A stretch of DNA of 64,000 nt from 2-02-FULL-47-50 sp964479045 (GCA_964479045.1 CAYZJI010000013.1:7943-71942), one strand, 5' to 3'; positions 43,848 through 53,013 are shown, counted from the first letter of the stretch. The notes: a model not told the origin generated them from the sequence alone. Numbers and translations: made by a program.

Positions 43848-44768
43848 GTGGCTGCCCAAAAAAAACCGGAATTACTGACCTTTCAGGACCTGGTGTTCAG
43901 GTTACAGACCTATTGGAGTCAACAGGGTTGTGTCATTCAACAACCCTACGATATGGAAATGGGTGCCGGCACGTTTCATCCTTCCACATTCCTGCGTGCG
44001 ATCGGACCCGAACCATGGTATGCCGCCTATGTACAACCCTCCCGGCGCCCAACGGATGGCCGTTACGGGGACAACCCTAACCGGCTGCAGCACTATTATC
44101 AGTTTCAGGTCATCCTCAAACCTTCGCCCGATGACATTCAGGATCGCTATCTGCAATCACTGGTGGCACTGGGCATTGATCCGCTGGTACACGATATACG
44201 CTTTGTGGAAGACAACTGGGAATCCCCCACGCTCGGCGCCTGGGGTCGGGGTTGGGAGGTGTGGTTGAACGGCATGGAAGTCAGTCAGTTCACCTATTTC
44301 CAGCAAGTGGGCGGCCTTGATTGCAAACCGGTTGCGGGCGAAATCACTTATGGACTTGAGCGTCTGGCGATGTACCTGCAGAAAGTTGATAGCGTTTATG
44401 ATCTCGTCTGGAGTAAAACGCCTGCAGGAATTGTGACTTACGGTGACATTTATCATCAGAACGAAGTCGAGCAATCAAAATATAATTTTGAACACGCTGA
44501 TACCGGGAGTCTGTTCGGCTGGTTTGATAATTGCGAAAAACAGTGTCAGGACCTGCTGGAACAAGATCTGCCTCTGCCCGCCTATGAACAGATGCTGAAA
44601 TGTTCACACAGTTTTAATCTATTGGATGCGCGGCGTGCCATTTCCGTGACTGAACGTCAACGCTACATCCTGCGTGTACGTACACTCGCCCGTGCCGTTG
44701 CCGAAACCTGGCTCAAAAAACGTGAAGCGCTGGGCTTCCCATTGTGCAAAGAGAATAAATCAGCATGA
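43848..44768 (+). CDS. glyQ: Glycyl-tRNA synthetase alpha subunit
   Basis: The catalytic alpha subunit of the bacterial alpha2beta2 glycyl-tRNA synthetase. Strong family motifs are TFQDLVFRLQTYWSQQGCVIQQPYDMEMGAGTFHPSTFLRAIGPEPW and EMSQF-like GMEVSQFTYFQQVGGLDC. GTG at 43848 is chosen, giving 306 residues, because the upstream 30 codons have no similarity to the family; an ATG at 43758 is possible but unlikely. It overlaps glyS by 4 bases. Confidence 0.96.
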   Translation: MAAQKKPELLTFQDLVFRLQTYWSQQGCVIQQPYDMEMGAGTFHPSTFLRAIGPEPWYAAYVQPSRRPTDGRYGDNPNRLQHYYQFQVILKPSPDDIQDRYLQSLVALGIDPLVHDIRFVEDNWESPTLGAWGRGWEVWLNGMEVSQFTYFQQVGGLDCKPVAGEITYGLERLAMYLQKVDSVYDLVWSKTPAGIVTYGDIYHQNEVEQSKYNFEHADTGSLFGWFDNCEKQCQDLLEQDLPLPAYEQMLKCSHSFNLLDARRAISVTERQRYILRVRTLARAVAETWLKKREALGFPLCKENKSA

Positions 44769-46852
44769 GTAATGAAACCCGCGATTTGCTGATTGAGATC
44801 GGCACAGAAGAACTGCCGCCGAAAGCACTCGCAATTTTGGCTGAGGATTTTGCTCTCAGAATGAATAGCCAGCTTCATGGCGTCCATAATCTTTATGAAC
44901 CCGGTGAAACAGAGCCTGAATACTACTACTCACCAAGAAGACTGGCTGTGTTATATAAAAATATCAGGGTCAAGCAACCAGATGAACCGAGAGAAGAGAC
45001 AGGCCCCTCATTAGCTGTTGCCTATGATGCCAGTGGTAAACCTACAAAAGCGGCTGAAGGTTTTGCCCGTAAAAATGGCGTTAGAGTAGACCAGTTGGAA
45101 CAAAAAGACGGCAAGTTGTTTTGCAGATACACACGCCCTGGTAAAACAACTGCAAAAATTATCCCCTCTGTCATTATTGAAGCTCTCGACAAGCTGCCTG
45201 TTCCCAAACGCATGCGCTGGGGATCAGGCGAAGCTGAATTTGTACGGCCCGTGCATTGGGTGGTGGTGCTGTTCGGAAACGAGGTTATTGAGTGTGAAAT
45301 ACTCGGCGTGAAATCCGGGCGTTTTACTCGGGGACATCGTTATCACCATCCAGAGCCCGTTGAAATTAAATCCGCAGGCGACTATGTAGAATTACTAGAA
45401 ACTGCAAAAGTCTGGCTGGATGGATCAGGCAGCAAACTCAAAGAAAAAATCACCTCTTTCGCAGACAAACTTGCAGCTGAAGTATATGGAATAGCATTAA
45501 ATAACGATCCCGATGGTCCCTTTGTCGCTGAAATAGCCGCCTTGGTGGAATGGCCAGAGGCGATACGTGGTACGTTCGATCCGAAATTCCTGACCTTGCC
45601 TGAAGAAATCCTGATTTCCACGCTCGAAGGCCAGCAGCGCTATTTTCCGGTGCAGGACAAGCAATCCGGAAAACTGCTGCCTTACTTCATCACCATTGCC
45701 AATATTGAAAGCAAAAATGAAGATGAAGTACGTCATGGGAATGAACGCGTTATTGTTCCACGTCTTACTGATGCCATGTTCTTCTGGGATGCCGATCGTA
45801 AAATCAAGCTGGTTGACAGGCATTCCTGTCTGGATGGCATCGTGTTTCAGAAAAAACTCGGCACCCTCGGCGACAAGATGCGCCGTGTCTCTGAACTGGC
45901 GGCAAAAATTGCCGAATGTATCGGTGGCGATCCGGCTCTGACAAAACGTGCTGCGGAACTCGCCAAGTGCGATCTGGCAACGAACATCGTCGGTGAGTTC
46001 CCGGAATTACAGGGCATCATGGGCAAATACCTGGCCCAACATGATGGTGAACCGGATGAAGTCGCAAAAGCAATCGAAGAACATTATCAACCGCGCTTCG
46101 CCGGTGATGTATTACCACAAACCGGAACCGGTCAGGCTCTGGCGATCGCCGACAAACTGGACACTATCGTTGGTATATTTGGTATCGGACAGGCGCCGAC
46201 CGGCGACAAGGATCCTTTTGCGTTGCGGCGGGCGGCATTGGGCATCATCAGAATAATCACCGAGAATTCCCTGCCACTGTCGCTGTTTGATATCGTGAAT
46301 GCCGGATATGAAGCGTTCCCGCCTGGATTGATCAGTGATACGCGCTCTGATCTCGAAAATTTCATTTTTGAACGGGCCCGTAATTACTTTATCGATCAGG
46401 GTTACACAGCCAATGAAGTTGAGGCGGTATTGAGCCTGCGCCCGGCTCGTCTTGATGATGTGCCCCTGCAATTACGTGCCGTACAATCCTACGCCACTCT
46501 CCCGGAGGCACCCAGTCTTAGTGCTGCCAACAAGCGCATAGGAAATATTCTCAAAGGCCTTGATGACGAACTGTCTGGCTTTGACAGCCACCTGCTGGTT
46601 GAACCCGCGGAAAAACAGCTTGCCAGCGAATACCTGAAGATAGAGCCGGTAATCGAATCTTTATATGACCAGCGTGATTTTACCGCCATGCTGCAAAAAC
46701 TTGCCGTCCTCAAGGAGCCGGTGGATACATTCTTTGACAAAGTCATGGTGATGACGGACGATCAGAAATTGAAGCAGAATCGTATTGCGCTGTTGAACCG
46801 GTTACACAAAATGATGAACCGTATCGCGGATTTATCGAGACTGGCGGCATGA
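44765..46852 (+). CDS. glyS: Glycyl-tRNA synthetase beta subunit
   Basis: A 695-residue tRNA-binding beta subunit. The N-terminal LLIEIGTEELPPKAL is diagnostic. Further hallmarks are RRMRWG-like PKRMRWGSGEAEFVRPVHWVV, the HD-domain-like VAKAIEEHYQPRFAGDVLP and the C-terminal anticodon-binding helices ending NRLHKMMNRIADLSRL. Its start overlaps the glyQ stop (ATGA), and its stop overlaps the start of gmhB. Confidence 0.96.
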   Translation: MSNETRDLLIEIGTEELPPKALAILAEDFALRMNSQLHGVHNLYEPGETEPEYYYSPRRLAVLYKNIRVKQPDEPREETGPSLAVAYDASGKPTKAAEGFARKNGVRVDQLEQKDGKLFCRYTRPGKTTAKIIPSVIIEALDKLPVPKRMRWGSGEAEFVRPVHWVVVLFGNEVIECEILGVKSGRFTRGHRYHHPEPVEIKSAGDYVELLETAKVWLDGSGSKLKEKITSFADKLAAEVYGIALNNDPDGPFVAEIAALVEWPEAIRGTFDPKFLTLPEEILISTLEGQQRYFPVQDKQSGKLLPYFITIANIESKNEDEVRHGNERVIVPRLTDAMFFWDADRKIKLVDRHSCLDGIVFQKKLGTLGDKMRRVSELAAKIAECIGGDPALTKRAAELAKCDLATNIVGEFPELQGIMGKYLAQHDGEPDEVAKAIEEHYQPRFAGDVLPQTGTGQALAIADKLDTIVGIFGIGQAPTGDKDPFALRRAALGIIRIITENSLPLSLFDIVNAGYEAFPPGLISDTRSDLENFIFERARNYFIDQGYTANEVEAVLSLRPARLDDVPLQLRAVQSYATLPEAPSLSAANKRIGNILKGLDDELSGFDSHLLVEPAEKQLASEYLKIEPVIESLYDQRDFTAMLQKLAVLKEPVDTFFDKVMVMTDDQKLKQNRIALLNRLHKMMNRIADLSRLAA

Positions 46853-47436
46853 AACTGATCATTCTGGATCGTGACGGAGTCATTAATCAGGACTCCAAGC
46901 ACTACATCAAGTCTGCACCTGAGTGGGAGGCGATTCCGGGCAGTCTGCAGGCCATCGCACGTCTGAGCCAGAACGGGTACCGGGTGATTGTCATCAGTAA
47001 CCAGGCCGGGCTGGCGAAAAAGAAACTGGACATCATCGACCTCTACGAAATCCACCGCAAAATGCTGGATCATCTCACTCAATATGGTGGAAATATTGAT
47101 GCCATTTTTTTCTGCCCGCATGACCCGAAAGAAAACTGCACTTGCCGCAAACCCAAAACAGGTTTGTTCAATGAAATCAGCAAACGTTTGCATTTGTTGT
47201 CACTCACCGATGTTCCGGTAGTAGGTGATAAATTAAGTGATGTGCAGGCAGCTGTAGCCGCCGGTGCACGGCCGATTCTGGTGCGTACGGGTTATGGGCA
47301 GGAAACACTGGATACCCACAAAAAAAAGCTGCCCAAAAATCTGGCCGTCTTCGATACGCTGGCTGATTTTGTTGAGTCAATCGTTCCTGCCAACTACATT
47401 AATCTTCCCAATCCCGGCAAATCCTGGATGACATGA
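46849..47436 (+). CDS. gmhB: D-glycero-beta-D-manno-heptose-1,7-bisphosphate 7-phosphatase GmhB
   Basis: A 195-residue HAD phosphatase in the ADP-heptose pathway for LPS core. The nucleophile motif is LDRDGVIN at the N-terminus, the HAD motif II is VIVISNQAGLAKK, and the zinc-binding loop FCPHDPKENCTCRKPKTG is intact. The VVGDKLSDVQAAVAAGA segment supplies the acidic metal site. It overlaps glyS by 4 bases and is followed after 7 bases by the acyltransferase gene, a conserved gammaproteobacterial order. Confidence 0.94.
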   Translation: MKLIILDRDGVINQDSKHYIKSAPEWEAIPGSLQAIARLSQNGYRVIVISNQAGLAKKKLDIIDLYEIHRKMLDHLTQYGGNIDAIFFCPHDPKENCTCRKPKTGLFNEISKRLHLLSLTDVPVVGDKLSDVQAAVAAGARPILVRTGYGQETLDTHKKKLPKNLAVFDTLADFVESIVPANYINLPNPGKSWMT

Positions 47437-47443
47437 TCTGCGC

Positions 47444-48172
47444 ATGCTGTTGCTGAGAGCACTCCTGTTCTATGCGGGTCTGGCTGTTTCCACTGTTATT
47501 GCTGCTCCAGTCTGTTTGCTGATCTATCCCCTGCCGTTCGAACTGCGTTATTACATTGTCACGCGATGGACCGTATTTAACCTCTGGTGGCTGAAAATCA
47601 CCTGCAATCTGCGGTATGCCGTGAATGGATCAGAAAATATTCCGTCAGGTCCAGCCATCATCATGTGCAAGCACCAGTCCGCCTGGGAAACACTTGCCCT
47701 GCAGATCATTTTTCCGGCACAGGCCTGGGTGCTGAAACGTGAATTACTGTGGATTCCGATCTATGGCTGGGGACTTGCCAGCATGCAACCGATTGCCATC
47801 GATCGTGGTTCAGTCATCAAGGCTTTTCGCCAGATTGTGGATCAGGGCTGTCAACGTCTAGCGGATGGAATCTGGGTGGTGATTTATCCGGAAGGCACGC
47901 GCACGGCCACTGGCGAACGCAGAAAATATTTGCCCGGCGGTGGCTTGCTCGCAGAAAAATCAGGCTGCCCGGTAATACCAGTCGCCCATAATTCCGGTCA
48001 TTACTGGCCACGCAACAGCTTTATCAAAAAACCCGGGACCATACTGATGAGTATCGGCCCGCTGATTGAAAGCAAGGGTAAAAATGCTGCCGATATTACC
48101 CGCGAAGCGGAAACATGGATTGAAGCTGAAGTCGAACGGCTGGCGCAGATCAGCGCTGGCGGACGAGTTTAA
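47444..48172 (+). CDS. PlsC-like 1-acyl-glycerol-3-phosphate acyltransferase
   Basis: A 242-residue membrane acyltransferase of phospholipid synthesis. An N-terminal helix (about 5-28) precedes the catalytic block. The first motif reads CKHQSAWETL, so it is HX4E where classical PlsC has HX4D. The second region has ELLWIPIYGWGL and the IYPEGTRTATGERRKYLPGG glycerol-phosphate motif is intact. The Glu variant occurs in a recognisable subgroup, so activity is likely. Confidence 0.9.
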   Translation: MLLLRALLFYAGLAVSTVIAAPVCLLIYPLPFELRYYIVTRWTVFNLWWLKITCNLRYAVNGSENIPSGPAIIMCKHQSAWETLALQIIFPAQAWVLKRELLWIPIYGWGLASMQPIAIDRGSVIKAFRQIVDQGCQRLADGIWVVIYPEGTRTATGERRKYLPGGGLLAEKSGCPVIPVAHNSGHYWPRNSFIKKPGTILMSIGPLIESKGKNAADITREAETWIEAEVERLAQISAGGRV

Positions 48173-48223
48173 ACAGGATTAACATTTCTCACTGGGTCCT
48201 GCAGGCAACCCAAGGAGAAAACC

Positions 48224-48538
48224 ATGTTGCTGACTACGCTGGAGTATGTACCGGGAAAAACCATCACCAAGCATCTGGGCCTGGTTCAGGGCAGTACGGT
48301 GCGATCAAAACATGTCGGTCGCGACCTCATGGCCGGCCTGAAAAACATATTTGGTGGCGAACTCAAAGGCTACACTGAACTCCTGATCGAGGCCCGCGAT
48401 GAAGCCCTGACCCGCATGCAGCAACAGGCCCAAGCGATTGGCGCCAATGCAGTGCTGAACATCCGCTTTTCCACTTCCAATATCACACAGGGTGCATCGG
48501 AATTGTTCGCCTACGGTACTGCCGTGATTATTGAATGA
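48224..48538 (+). CDS. YbjQ/UPF0145 family protein (first of two)
   Basis: A 104-residue protein of the YbjQ heavy-metal-binding-like family. Pattern: LTTLEYVPGKTITKHLGLVQGSTVRSKHVGRDLMAGLKNIFGGELKGYTELLIEARDEALTRMQQQA followed by IGANAVLNIRFSTS. These proteins form pentameric rings; function is uncertain. It overlaps the next, related gene by 4 bases (ATGA). Confidence 0.92.
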   Translation: MLLTTLEYVPGKTITKHLGLVQGSTVRSKHVGRDLMAGLKNIFGGELKGYTELLIEARDEALTRMQQQAQAIGANAVLNIRFSTSNITQGASELFAYGTAVIIE

Positions 48539-48999
48539 CTATGTTTGATCTGATTATTTTTGTTGTTCTGCTGCTGCTTGGATATTTCTTTGGTCAGTGG
48601 ATAGAACAAAATCATTATCGCTCCATACGCAAGCGCGAAAATGAATTACGCAATCTGCCATTAATCGCCAGCAAGAAAATCCCGGATGAATTTATCCCCT
48701 GCACTACCCGGCTGGTTGCAGGTAATGTTGTTATTTCCGTGGATTTTTTCAAAAAGTTTGTGGCTGGATTGCGCAGCCTGTTTGGCGGTCGTATTACCAC
48801 TTACGAAAGTCTGATCGATCGGGCCCGTCGAGAAGCGCTGTTACGAATGCGCGAGCAAGCGAAACAACTGGGCGCACAGTATGTATTCAATGTAAAAATG
48901 GAGTCATCCACCATAAACAAGGGCCAACGTGATGCCGTCGCCTGCGTGGAAGTCCTGGCGTATGGCACGGCAATTATTGTGATGAGTGATCAGTACTGA
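48535..48999 (+). CDS. YbjQ/UPF0145 family protein with N-terminal membrane anchor (second of two)
   Basis: A 154-residue paralogue of the preceding gene. It has an added N-terminal helix (about 4-20) and basic linker, then the same domain (FKKFVAGLRSLFGGRITTYESLIDRARREALLRMREQAKQLGAQYVFNVKMESS). Its final codons (MSDQY and stop) lie inside heptad element E, so the repeat forms its C-terminus. An ATG two codons downstream is an alternative start. It is followed by an M48 protease. Confidence 0.9.
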   Translation: MTMFDLIIFVVLLLLGYFFGQWIEQNHYRSIRKRENELRNLPLIASKKIPDEFIPCTTRLVAGNVVISVDFFKKFVAGLRSLFGGRITTYESLIDRARREALLRMREQAKQLGAQYVFNVKMESSTINKGQRDAVACVEVLAYGTAIIVMSDQY

Positions 49000-49036
49000 G
49001 TATTGAGTACATACTACTCATCACTCATTACTCGTC
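48981..49036. repeat. Heptad-repeat inverted element E
   Basis: Eight consecutive 7-base units: GATGAGT, GATCAGT, ACTGAGT, ATTGAGT, then ACATACT, ACTCATC, ACTCATT, ACTCGTC. The first four are the inverse complement type of the last four, giving a long imperfect hairpin. The left units encode the end of the second YbjQ protein, and the right units end 15 bases before the M48 protease start. Confidence 0.85.
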
Positions 49037-49050
49037 ACTTTTCCATCATC

Positions 49051-49899
49051 ATGGATTATTCGAACCCTGAAATCCCGGAAGGCATCAATACCACCCGGGA
49101 GCATCCCCTCAATGAGTTTTTTGTGTTACTGGGCGGGATTGTCGCAATTATCACTGTCACCATTTCGATATTGAGTCTTGCCGCAGAAAAACTGGCTGTC
49201 CATATTCCCTTTGCCATGGAACAGGAACTGGTTGCCGGTGGTGAGTTTCCTGATGATGAAAAGAACATCTTCATCAGAAACTACCTGCAACAACTGGTCG
49301 CCAGGCTGGGCCCGCATATGCAATTACCTGAAGGTATGCATATCTCCGTACATTACGAAGACAGTGATATCGAAAATGCCTATGCCACACTGGGTGGTCA
49401 CATCTATATCTATCGCGGATTGATGCAATTATTGCCCAGCGAAAATGCACTCGCCATGGTGGTTGCACATGAGATGGCGCATATCAAACACCGTCACCCT
49501 ATCATTGCCATGGGTCGTGGTGTGGTGATAGGCCTTTTCCTGGCGAGCCTTGTTGGTGCAAGCGGTGATCATTTTACCGGACAGGTTATCAACAATACAG
49601 GCATGATTACCCTGTTGACCTTCAACCGCGATCAGGAGCGGGAAGCAGACGAAACTGCACTGCAGGCTGTTGCAGGTCTTTACGGACATGTTGCCGGAGC
49701 TGAAGAGTTGTTCAAAACATTGCGTGATCTGGAAAACAAACACCCTTTACATCCACCACAATTTCTGAGCACCCATCCTCTGAATGAAGATCGGATTGAT
49801 GCAATCGATCAACTCGCAGAAGTAAATGGCTGGAATATCACCGGTGAAACCACTCCTGTTCCTCTGGATATAATGCAGTCTGAAACTGTACCTGATTAA
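49051..49899 (+). CDS. M48 family membrane-anchored metalloprotease
   Basis: A 282-residue protein with one N-terminal helix (about 20-45) and an M48 peptidase domain. The zinc motif HEMAH in AMVVAHEMAHIKHRHP and the third ligand in DQEREADETALQAV are intact, and STHPLNEDRID follows as in the family. It probably cleaves membrane or envelope proteins. ATG at 49051 is chosen; an upstream TTG lies within heptad element E and is unlikely. Upstream YbjQ genes suggest an envelope-stress context. Confidence 0.9.
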   Translation: MDYSNPEIPEGINTTREHPLNEFFVLLGGIVAIITVTISILSLAAEKLAVHIPFAMEQELVAGGEFPDDEKNIFIRNYLQQLVARLGPHMQLPEGMHISVHYEDSDIENAYATLGGHIYIYRGLMQLLPSENALAMVVAHEMAHIKHRHPIIAMGRGVVIGLFLASLVGASGDHFTGQVINNTGMITLLTFNRDQEREADETALQAVAGLYGHVAGAEELFKTLRDLENKHPLHPPQFLSTHPLNEDRIDAIDQLAEVNGWNITGETTPVPLDIMQSETVPD

Positions 49900-50753
49900 C
49901 GGTCAGTCGCAGACCTCTCTGCGGCGGCAATCGTATTCGCCACCAGCATGGTAATGGTCATGGGACCAACACCGCCGGGCACCGGGGTAATATAGCCCGC
50001 TACTTCTTTTACTTTTTCAAAATCCACATCACCGACGAGATGACCATCTTCAGTGCGGTTGATGCCGACATCTATGACCGCAGCACCGGGTTTTATCATG
50101 TCCGCCGTGATCATTTTAGGTTTGCCTGTCGCCACTACCAGTATGTCCGCCATGGAAGTAAAGTATTTCAGATCGCGGGTTTTGGATGTGCAGATTGTAA
50201 CGGTCGCATTTTTTTGTAATAACAGCATGGCCATAGGCTTGCCAACAATATTGCTACGGCCAACGATCACTGCATTGCGGCCTTCAATCGGAATATTGGT
50301 GTGCTCCAGCAGACATTGCACACCGTAAGGCGTACAGGGTGGAAATACACTATTACCCACCACCAGCGCACCCATATTGTATAAGTGAAAACCATCTACA
50401 TCCTTACCAATGGAAATGGTCTCCAGCACCTCGTCCTTGTCGATATGTGGCGGCAAGGGCAACTGCACCAGGATGCCGTGGATGTCGTCATTTACGTTCA
50501 GGTTCTGGATGCAACCCAATAATTTCTCTTCCGTAATATCACCAGGAAACTCATGCACCTCGGAGTGCAGACCCATATCCCGACAGGCCTTGATCTTGTT
50601 GCGTACATAAACCTTGGAAGCCGGATTATCGCCCACAATGATGACCGCCAGACCGGGCAATACCCCCCTGGCCTTGAGTGCTTCGGCACGTAATTTCCAT
50701 TCATCACGCACCTCCTGTGCGATCCGGTTCCCGTCGATAATCGTTGCCGTCAT
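49896..50753 (-). CDS. folD: Bifunctional methylenetetrahydrofolate dehydrogenase/cyclohydrolase FolD
   Basis: A 285-residue enzyme interconverting 5,10-methylene- and 10-formyl-THF. Motifs include GDNPASKVYVRNKIKAC with the catalytic Lys, GILVQLPLPPHID, KDVDGFH, PCTPYG, VIVGRSNIVGKPMA and TPVPGGVGPMT. It converges on the M48 gene with a 4-base overlap and diverges from hemB across 75 bases. Confidence 0.97.
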   Translation of the reverse strand: MTATIIDGNRIAQEVRDEWKLRAEALKARGVLPGLAVIIVGDNPASKVYVRNKIKACRDMGLHSEVHEFPGDITEEKLLGCIQNLNVNDDIHGILVQLPLPPHIDKDEVLETISIGKDVDGFHLYNMGALVVGNSVFPPCTPYGVQCLLEHTNIPIEGRNAVIVGRSNIVGKPMAMLLLQKNATVTICTSKTRDLKYFTSMADILVVATGKPKMITADMIKPGAAVIDVGINRTEDGHLVGDVDFEKVKEVAGYITPVPGGVGPMTITMLVANTIAAAERSATDR

Positions 50754-50828
50754 TTATTCAAGCTCCTGTTTAATATTCTTCGATTAACCATTATATTACC
50801 TGCTTTTAGTGAAGGCATCTCAGGCAAT

Positions 50829-51836
50829 ATGGGCTTCAAATCACATTCTGCTTTTCCCACGACCCGCATGCGGCGCATGCGCAGCCATGATTTCAGCCGC
50901 CGCCTGATGCGCGAACATCGTTTGCATACGGACGACCTGATCTATCCGGTATTTATTGTCGAAGGCAGAAAAAAGCGGGAAACCATTCCTTCCATGCCCG
51001 GCATCACCCGCATGAGCCTCGACCTGCTGCTGAAAGAAACGGAAACCCTCTTCAAACTCGGCATCCCCGCCATTGCCCTGTTCCCGGTGATCGCCGCCAA
51101 CAAAAAATCAAACAATGCCACTGAGGCGTTTAATCCGGAAGGTCTCATCCAGCGTGCCGTGCAGGCGTTGAAAACGAAACTGCCAGAACTCGGCATCATC
51201 ACCGATATTGCACTCGATCCGTATACCAAACATGGGCAAGATGGATTAATCGACACCAACGGTTATGTCATCAATGATCAAACCATCGAAGTACTCATCA
51301 AGCAGGCCCTGTCACACGCAGATGCCGGTGCGGATATCGTTGCGCCTTCCGACATGATGGATGGCCGCATCGGCGCGATCCGCAATGCATTGGAATATGC
51401 CGGACATGTAAACACAAAAATTCTGGCTTACTCTGCCAAGTATGCTTCGAGTTTCTATGGGCCGTTCCGGGACGCGGTTGGCTCCGCCAAAAATCTCGGC
51501 AAGGGCAACAAATATACGTATCAGATGGACCCGGCCAACAGTGATGAAGCCCTGCGTGAAGTCGCACTCGATATTGCCGAAGGTGCGGACATGGTCATGG
51601 TCAAACCGGGACTGCCGTATCTCGACATCGTGCACAGAGTCAAAACTGAATTCAAAGTACCAACTTTTGTTTATCACGTCAGCGGCGAATATGCGATGTT
51701 AAAGGCCGCTGCAAAAAACGGTTGGCTCGATGAAAAAGCCACTGTGCTGGAATCGTTATTATCCTGCAAACGTGCCGGCGCTGATGCCGTACTCACTTAC
51801 TATGCCAAGGAAGTGGCCGCCTGGCTGAAAGCCTGA
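50829..51836 (+). CDS. hemB: Delta-aminolevulinic acid dehydratase (porphobilinogen synthase) HemB
   Basis: A 335-residue TIM-barrel enzyme joining two ALA molecules. The Schiff-base lysines lie in KILAYSAKYASSFYGPFRDA and DMVMVKPGLPYLDIV. The metal-type region around DIALDPYTKHGQDGLID lacks the cysteines of zinc-type enzymes, so a magnesium-type enzyme is likely. It is the third haem-pathway gene in the window, after hemJ and hemL. Confidence 0.96.
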   Translation: MGFKSHSAFPTTRMRRMRSHDFSRRLMREHRLHTDDLIYPVFIVEGRKKRETIPSMPGITRMSLDLLLKETETLFKLGIPAIALFPVIAANKKSNNATEAFNPEGLIQRAVQALKTKLPELGIITDIALDPYTKHGQDGLIDTNGYVINDQTIEVLIKQALSHADAGADIVAPSDMMDGRIGAIRNALEYAGHVNTKILAYSAKYASSFYGPFRDAVGSAKNLGKGNKYTYQMDPANSDEALREVALDIAEGADMVMVKPGLPYLDIVHRVKTEFKVPTFVYHVSGEYAMLKAAAKNGWLDEKATVLESLLSCKRAGADAVLTYYAKEVAAWLKA

Positions 51837-51877
51837 TATCGCTGTTAATTTCCTGTATTGATTAGCTGAGGAGCTTC

Positions 51878-52600
51878 ATGTCTTTCCTTAAATTCAAAAA
51901 ATCCAGACGGATTCGCAAGATTTCATTTATTGAAAAAGCCATACGTCATTATGTACGTGATATTTATGCCAAGGATCTATTGTTACAACTGGAGATCGAT
52001 GCGCGCAACGAAAGCATCGCCTATATCAAACAGCACATGAGCAACAGCATGATCTTCACAAGCTGGCATGAACTGCACGATCATGCACTGGAACACGTCA
52101 AAGTGGATGGTTTATATATGGAGTTCGGTGTCAAGAAAGGTGAAACCATCCGCGAACTCGCGCGTATGACCGGCAAGCCCTTTCACGGGTTTGATTCATT
52201 TGAAGGCCTGCCGGAAGACTGGGCCGGCATGGCGATACGCAAAGGCCGTTTCAGCCAGAAAGGCAAACTGCCAAAAGTGCCGGAGAATGTCATTCTGCAT
52301 CCTGGCTGGTTCAATGAATCCATTCCGGTATTCAAACAAAAATACCATGAACCGATTGCTTACATACACATCGACTGTGATCTGTATTCATCCACCAAAA
52401 CCATCTTCACCGAACTGGCTGATCGCTTTGTGCCTGGAACAATTATCGTCTTTGATGAATATTTCAACTATCCCAACTGGCAACAGCATGAACACAAGGC
52501 CTTCATGGAGTTCGTCGCCCGCCATGGCTTCACGTATGAATACCTTGGCTTCATCTCCTATGACAGTTTTGTATCAGTAAAACTGACCGGCAAGAACTAG
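51878..52600 (+). CDS. Class I SAM-dependent methyltransferase (TylF-like)
   Basis: A 240-residue protein with the fold of the TylF/macrocin O-methyltransferase group: YMEFGVKKGETIRELARMTGKPFHGFDSFEGLPEDW supplies the SAM-binding motif, AYIHIDCDLYSSTKTIF the acidic strand, and GTIIVFDEYFNYPNW the catalytic metal region. The substrate is not known. Such proteins occur with polysaccharide or secondary-metabolite genes, but no such cluster is present here. Confidence 0.85.
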   Translation: MSFLKFKKSRRIRKISFIEKAIRHYVRDIYAKDLLLQLEIDARNESIAYIKQHMSNSMIFTSWHELHDHALEHVKVDGLYMEFGVKKGETIRELARMTGKPFHGFDSFEGLPEDWAGMAIRKGRFSQKGKLPKVPENVILHPGWFNESIPVFKQKYHEPIAYIHIDCDLYSSTKTIFTELADRFVPGTIIVFDEYFNYPNWQQHEHKAFMEFVARHGFTYEYLGFISYDSFVSVKLTGKN

Positions 52601-52608
52601 TATCAGGC

Positions 52609-53013
52609 GTGAACCATACATCACTGCATATTGCGGTGGGAGTCATCACCGTACTGATTTTTCTGGGCTCCGGTATTTACATGAAAATGCATTTCCCCGA
52701 TCTGTATGCCTCGAATGAAATTATTCGTTACCAGTACCGGGCAAATCATGTTTATATTTTGATGAGCGGTTTGATCAATCTCATGGCCGGATTGAATGTA
52801 CAACCCAACTATACCGGCTGGCGAATTTTGATCGCTCGTGGTTCCACTACGTTGCTACTGATCGCGCCGCTGATACTCACAGCAGCGTTTCTGCTAGAAC
52901 CCATACAGGGCGCTCCTGAAAAGCCCGTTACCTTCTTAGGTGTGCTTTTTCTTCTTGCAGGCGTGTTGCTGGCTTATATACCTGCCGTCCGATTTCGCCA
53001 GCACATTGGATAG
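52609..53013 (+). CDS. Small membrane protein, function unknown
   Basis: A 134-residue hydrophobic protein starting with GTG. Four membrane helices are predicted at about 5-23, 45-63, 73-95 and 105-125. It resembles no named family that I can identify. It lies 8 bases after the methyltransferase gene and is probably co-transcribed with it. Confidence 0.7.
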   Translation: MNHTSLHIAVGVITVLIFLGSGIYMKMHFPDLYASNEIIRYQYRANHVYILMSGLINLMAGLNVQPNYTGWRILIARGSTTLLLIAPLILTAAFLLEPIQGAPEKPVTFLGVLFLLAGVLLAYIPAVRFRQHIG

